Of a stretch of 9,076 nucleotides of DNA, positions 6,999 through 9,076 are shown piece by piece. The notes below the pieces were generated by a model. That model was not told where the DNA came from, made no database searches, and saw only the letters and a program-made list of their open reading frames with translations. How positions within the stretch are numbered: position 1 is the first letter of the stretch; every line of letters starts with the position of its first letter. Source of the DNA: an uncultured Candidatus Saccharibacteria bacterium (GTDB lineage: Bacteria; Patescibacteriota; Saccharimonadia; Saccharimonadales; Saccharimonadaceae); NCBI GenBank assembly GCA_937981355.1, contig CALJPD010000015.1:1-9076 (forward strand), written 5' to 3'. A program made the translations under genes and the position numbers.

Positions 6999-7158
6999 AC
7001 TATATTCATGTCTCCTTGCCTCCTCACAACCTTTCTATCTCTCTAACTACCTTTATATATTCATCTCTCTTTATCTATATTTATCTCTATTTCTATCTAT
7101 CTATTTCTCTATCTTTATATCTATATCTATATATCTCTTTCTCTATCTCTATCTATTT

Positions 7159-7182
7159 CTATCTATCTATCTATCTATCTAT
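7159..7182. repeat. CTAT tetranucleotide microsatellite, six perfect copies
   Basis: CTAT repeats six times without interruption at 7159-7182. Shorter runs of the same unit occur nearby, for example around 7093-7103. Such tracts change length by slipped-strand mispairing. Confidence 0.95.
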
Positions 7183-7250
7183 TCTTATATCTCTTTATAT
7201 CTCTATTTATCTATTCTTATATCTCTTTATATCTCTATTTATCTATTCTT
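7181..7250. repeat. 32-bp tandem repeat, about 2.2 copies
   Basis: The 32 bases at 7181-7212 (beginning ATTCTTATATCTC, ending ATTTATCT) are repeated exactly at 7213-7244. A third copy starts with ATTCTT (7245-7250) and then diverges. The perfect identity implies a recent duplication. Confidence 0.95.
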
Positions 7251-7340
7251 TATCTTCTTATCTTTATCTTTCTCTATATCCATACTATTCTCAATCTTTA
7301 TATCTCCATACATCCATATATCCATATCGATTTCTCTCCT

Positions 7341-7369
7341 ATTATATATAAATATATAAAAGAAGAGAA
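7341..7369 (-). promoter_or_regulatory. Possible leftward promoter of the replication-relaxation-like gene
   Basis: On the minus strand a perfect TATAAT (7346-7341) is preceded at 17 nt by TTCTCT (7369-7364), a weak -35. It would give a leader of about 335 nt made of C-free repeat RNA. The surrounding DNA is very AT-rich, so chance matches to TATAAT are likely. Confidence 0.35.
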
Positions 7370-7384
7370 AAAAGAACCGACGCT

Positions 7385-7402
7385 AACAGGGAAAAAACAG
7401 GG
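7385..7402 (+). repeat. Paired AACAGGG direct repeats, 11 bp apart
   Basis: AACAGGG occurs at 7385-7391 and 7396-7402, start to start 11 bp, about one helical turn. Same-face spacing like this is typical of protein-binding iterons. With only two copies it is suggestive, not proof. Confidence 0.6.
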
Positions 7403-7403
7403 T

Positions 7404-7435
7404 AACTATAGTACAAATCGATTTGTACTATAGTT
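7404..7435. repeat. Perfect 32-bp palindrome
   Basis: AACTATAGTACAAATC (7404-7419) is followed immediately by its exact reverse complement (7420-7435) with no spacer; the centre is ATCGAT. Each arm carries GTAC and an outward-facing TATAGT. A 16-bp arm without mismatch is far beyond chance in a window this size. It lies 1 bp after the second AACAGGG repeat. It could be a high-affinity operator, a recombination or nicking site, or a cruciform landmark of an origin. It is not a standard terminator: there is no adjacent T-run on the + strand, and the stem is AT-rich. Confidence 0.95.
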
Positions 7436-7589
7436 GGGATGAAAAAGGAGATAAAAAGAGACGATTTTTGAGTGTATATAAAGGCGAGGGAAGGGTGTGG
7501 TGAGGGGGTAAAAGATGCCAGTGCTGATGAAGATGTTCATAGGGGGTGCGACTTAATTCGAGAGAAGGGATGAGGAGGAAGGTCAGACT
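7436..7589. other. C-poor, G-rich non-coding stretch
   Basis: Only two C occur in 7436-7517 on the + strand (7462, 7484), the reverse of the G-free tract to the left. Repeated AGGAG-, GAGGG- and GGGGG-type runs are present. Tiny ORFs exist (10 codons from 7439, 13 codons from 7515) but nothing supports them. No terminator or recognisable RNA is seen. Confidence 0.6.
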
Positions 7590-7688
7590 ATGAGGTACCA
7601 GGAAAAACAGCTAAGCTTATCTTATGTCTACCATATCTTATTGCGGTATACGTTTCATAGTGTATACCAGCATATTATTTATAGGTGA
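7590..7688 (+). CDS. Doubtful 32-residue ORF in frame with the helix-turn-helix gene
   Basis: ATG 7590 follows AGGAGG (7573-7578) by 11 nt. The product, MRYQEKQLSLSYVYHILL and onward, ends at TGA 7686. The ORF is in the same frame as the helix-turn-helix ORF that opens at GTG 7707, and no other stop separates them. It may be a leader peptide, the true beginning of a gene now broken by a single TGA, or chance. A dyad inside it (7645-7668) argues for a regulatory region instead. Confidence 0.25.
   Translation: MRYQEKQLSLSYVYHILLRYTFHSVYQHIIYR
7641..7668 (+). promoter_or_regulatory. Possible promoter/operator before the helix-turn-helix gene
   Basis: GGTATAC (7645-7651) and GTATACC (7662-7668) form a 7-bp inverted repeat with a 10-nt spacer, giving half-sites 17 bp apart, suited to a dimeric regulator. 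TTGCGG (7641-7646), a 16-nt spacer and TATACC (7663-7668) form a weak promoter overlapped by the dyad. Control by the downstream DNA-binding protein is possible. Confidence 0.4.
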
Positions 7689-7706
7689 GCCTGGATAGCT
7701 CTAAGA

Positions 7707-8144
7707 GTGTTAAGCGAGCTAAGACTTGTTTTGTGTATAGAGTGTGATTGGTGCGCTTCAGCAAGCTCGACACAAACAACTGGAAGCCTCTGCTCGCCTT
7801 CCATAGGCGCTTCAATTGCGGGCGAGGTGGCCCCAAAGCCGAACACGGCTAGCGTAGCGCCTACTGGACAGGTGAGCGAGATCCCGACGGCTCGCACAGG
7901 TATAGCTGTCAGCCAGATCGCTGCCGAAGTCGGTGTCGCAGAGACCACCGTCCGTGCCACGTGCCGCCAAGCCAAGCAACCACCCCGCCGCAAGCGACGC
8001 TTTACGGACGACGACCTCCAGCGTGCTCAGCAGCTCCACGCCCAGGGGCGTACCTACATCGAGATCGGCCTGGAGCTCGGCTTCGGGCGGGATACGGTCA
8101 AGAAGCATCTGGCGACAGTGCAGATGCAGGGAGCCCATTACTGA
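7707..8144 (+). CDS. Small protein with two helix-turn-helix segments
   Basis: The 145-codon frame contains two helix-turn-helix-like segments: VSQIAAEVGVAETTVRATC (about 68-86) and, after a basic linker (PPRRKRR), FTDDDLQRAQQLHAQGRTYI with LELGFGRDTVKKHL (about 99-135). The second resembles the C-terminal DNA-binding end of resolvases/invertases and transposases. No catalytic domain is present, so it is a free DNA-binding protein or a recombinase remnant. The start is uncertain: GTG 7707 has no ribosome site, and GTG 7827 and 7872 are alternatives. The first 40 residues look unlike real protein and their DNA is poorer in GC. From about 7830 on, C-ending codons dominate, suggesting import from a high-GC organism. 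Confidence 0.55.
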   Translation: MLSELRLVLCIECDWCASASSTQTTGSLCSPSIGASIAGEVAPKPNTASVAPTGQVSEIPTARTGIAVSQIAAEVGVAETTVRATCRQAKQPPRRKRRFTDDDLQRAQQLHAQGRTYIEIGLELGFGRDTVKKHLATVQMQGAHY

Positions 8145-8180
8145 GAATAGAACACATCATACGATGAGCGGCACTATACG

Positions 8181-8218
8181 CCGAACTACCGCTTCTGTGC
8201 CCGGTTGGTAGTGATCGG
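8181..8218. other. Hairpin at the end of the leftward small ORF
   Basis: ACTACC (8185-8190) pairs with GGTAGT (8207-8212), and CCG (8181-8183) can pair with CGG (8216-8218) after a bulge. It lies between the stops of the rightward helix-turn-helix gene and the leftward small ORF. No T-run follows on either strand, so termination is only a guess. Confidence 0.3.
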
Positions 8219-8389
8219 TACATCGATGCAGTCTCGAGCAACTACAACCCCATCTTTGATGATGTAACACTCCACGACGTGGTTACCTCGGAAGTCAGAA
8301 TGCTCGATGCGCACGTTATGGCTACTTGAGTCTATGATCTGCCCCCGGTTGCTTTTCGTGCACTTTGTGGCTATAGACAACTCTCCCAC
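8186..8389 (-). CDS. Small hypothetical protein
   Basis: A 67-codon frame begins with GTG (8389) directly after an in-frame TAA and has no ribosome site; GTG at residue 26 is an alternative. I do not recognise a family. The second half (NVRIEHSDFRGNHVVECYII, then VVVARDCIDVPI) alternates hydrophobic and polar residues like beta strands and has two cysteines. It lies 40 nt downstream of the RhuM gene on the same strand and could share its transcript. It may be a real small partner, a remnant of a longer gene, or spurious. Confidence 0.35.
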   Translation of the reverse strand: MGELSIATKCTKSNRGQIIDSSSHNVRIEHSDFRGNHVVECYIIKDGVVVARDCIDVPITTNRAQKR

Positions 8390-8429
8390 TTAGGACAGAA
8401 TTAGGTAGGTCGATTCTTCCTTTGCTGCT

Positions 8430-9076
8430 TTATTGCTTTTCACTGTCGTCTCTGTCTCTCGTGCTTGCTTGTTTTTCTAAGCGATCAAAGTCACTGACGT
8501 AATTGCGGTCTTGGATAATACGGAACGTCTCGAACTCACTCAGAGCATGATCGTCGGCTTGGGCTTTGGAGATGTGGCCTGCGTCGTCGAGGATCTGGCG
8601 GTCGTCCAGGTCGAGAAAGGCGTCAAGGCGTGTGGCCCAGTCCTCCATCGTCATAGGGATCTGACGGCGGGCGCGGGACTCGGCCAGATCAAGAAAGGCG
8701 TTGACCAGGCGGCCGAGGTCTTCGAGTTCTTCGCGGGTGAGGTAGTTCTTGCCGATGGTCACGTCACCGCGCAGGATCTTGCCATCGGGGCTGTTCGCCC
8801 AGCTGGTCAGGCCCATGTGGGGCTGGTCAGCCCTGGCGCGGGACTGGATGAGCTCGGCGGCGGTGTGACCATGAACGGCGTAGTGGAGCTTGTTCTGAAC
8901 GGTGGCGAAGAAGCGCTTGGTGGTAGGGGCGTCCTTGTTGTAGTCGACGCTGGTGGCGTAAATGTCGGTGACCTTCTGGTAGAAGCGACGCTCGGACAAG
9001 CGAATCTCGCGGATCTCATCAAGCAGGCGCTCGAAGTAGTCCTCGCCCAGGAAGGTGCCGTTCTCCATACGTTGGC
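8430..9076 (-). CDS. RhuM-family protein, C-terminal part (runs off the window)
   Basis: About 212 codons from ATG 9068 match the C-terminal two thirds of RhuM-family proteins, which are usually about 330-345 residues. Landmarks, numbered from that Met, are DYFERLLDEIREIRLSERRF (10-29), DIYATSVDY, FFATVQNKLHYAVHGHTAAE (53-72), MGLTSW (85-90), DVTIGKNYL (102-110) and RRQIPMTMEDW (134-144). The frame stays open to the window edge (QR before the Met), and the missing N-terminal KilA-N/Bro-like part should lie beyond 9076, so ATG 9068 is probably an internal Met. RhuM was named in a Salmonella pathogenicity island; its biochemical role is not established, and homologues are common in genomic islands. 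C-ending codons dominate, suggesting acquisition from a high-GC donor. Confidence 0.88.
   Translation of the reverse strand, partial: QRMENGTFLGEDYFERLLDEIREIRLSERRFYQKVTDIYATSVDYNKDAPTTKRFFATVQNKLHYAVHGHTAAELIQSRARADQPHMGLTSWANSPDGKILRGDVTIGKNYLTREELEDLGRLVNAFLDLAESRARRQIPMTMEDWATRLDAFLDLDDRQILDDAGHISKAQADDHALSEFETFRIIQDRNYVSDFDRLEKQASTRDRDDSEKQ

Larger units (their letters stand above)
7019..7361. repeat. G-free low-complexity CTAT/TATCT tract
   Basis: From 7019 to 7328 the + strand has 310 consecutive bases with no G; a single G at 7329 is followed by 32 more without one. The tract is made of A, T and C in endless variants of CTAT, TATCT and TTTATAT. The opposite strand is C-free and rich in GATA/AGAGA. 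It is non-coding in my view: its ORFs are only Ser/Ile/Tyr/Leu runs produced by the repeat. It forms the 5' leader region of the leftward replication-relaxation-like gene. Confidence 0.95.

Noticed and set aside
7239..7325. Leftward 28-codon ORF (MDIWMYGDIKIENS and onward) with AGGAGA about 10 nt upstream
   Set aside because: It lies wholly in repeat DNA that is GA-rich on this strand, where ribosome-site-like strings and Lys/Asp/Ile codons arise automatically.
6991..7359. Rightward ORFs of 111-122 codons made of Ser, Ile, Tyr, Leu and Phe
   Set aside because: They are a mechanical translation of the G-free CTAT/TATCT repeat in two frames at once, with no ribosome site and no protein-like variety.
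7404..7440. The 32-bp palindrome as a terminator
   Set aside because: There is no T-run directly after it on the + strand, the T6 on the minus strand is several bases away, and the stem is AT-rich.
7686..7688. UGA recoding as in some other Patescibacteria lineages
   Set aside because: TGA ends well-delimited genes here (2412-2414 with an ATGA overlap, 5520-5522), so it acts as a stop in this genome.
7019..7760. DnaA boxes supporting a chromosomal oriC
   Set aside because: I found no TTATCCACA-like 9-mer on either strand. The closest, TGTGTATAG near 7733, differs at two positions from TGTGGATAA.
7812..8138. Leftward 108-codon ORF opposite the helix-turn-helix gene
   Set aside because: The rightward frame has two recognisable helix-turn-helix segments; the opposite frame has none and no ribosome site.
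1..9076. tRNA, rRNA, CRISPR arrays and insertion sequences
   Set aside because: I saw no T-loop/acceptor pairing, no regularly spaced repeat-spacer array, and no transposase with terminal inverted repeats.

Overview
The window looks like a piece of a small bacterial genome. My best guess is an oral Saccharibacteria (TM7) type or a related Patescibacteria lineage that uses the standard bacterial code. The grounds are strong AGGAGG-type ribosome binding sites, TGA used as a normal stop, a compact MacB-like ABC / PadR / PspC operon, a replication-relaxation-type protein and a RhuM fragment. This is inference from protein resemblance and style, not a database match.

Left part (1-4110): a four-gene operon reads rightward from a good sigma-70 promoter (TTGACA, 17-nt spacer, TAACAT). 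It encodes a MacB-like permease, its ATPase, a PadR-type repressor overlapping the ATPase by 4 nt, and a PspC-domain membrane protein. It ends in a perfect-stem terminator. Inverted repeats sit on the promoter. The simplest reading is a self-regulated envelope-stress or toxic-compound export unit: PadR senses, the ABC pair exports, and the PspC protein monitors or protects the membrane. No adaptor gene is visible.

Middle (4111-6149): a leaderless-looking gene for an APH/choline-kinase-fold protein with a changed metal-binding motif, then a 70-residue protein with an antitoxin-like tail and no toxin beside it. About 630 bases follow with only tiny, doubtful ORFs.

Right part (6150-9076): accessory DNA. 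A leftward winged-helix replication-relaxation-like gene is followed, on its upstream side, by a striking non-coding block: 310 nt without a single G on the + strand (CTAT microsatellite, 32-bp tandem repeat), an AT-rich stretch, two AACAGGG direct repeats one helical turn apart, a perfect 32-bp palindrome, and then a C-poor, G-rich stretch. The abrupt strand-composition switch next to a plasmid/conjugation-type gene suggests a replication or transfer origin. Beyond it lie a small helix-turn-helix gene (possibly broken by one in-frame TGA), a small hypothetical gene, and the C-terminal part of a RhuM-family gene running off the window. The helix-turn-helix and RhuM genes prefer C-ending codons, unlike the left operon, and look imported, perhaps from a high-GC actinobacterium.
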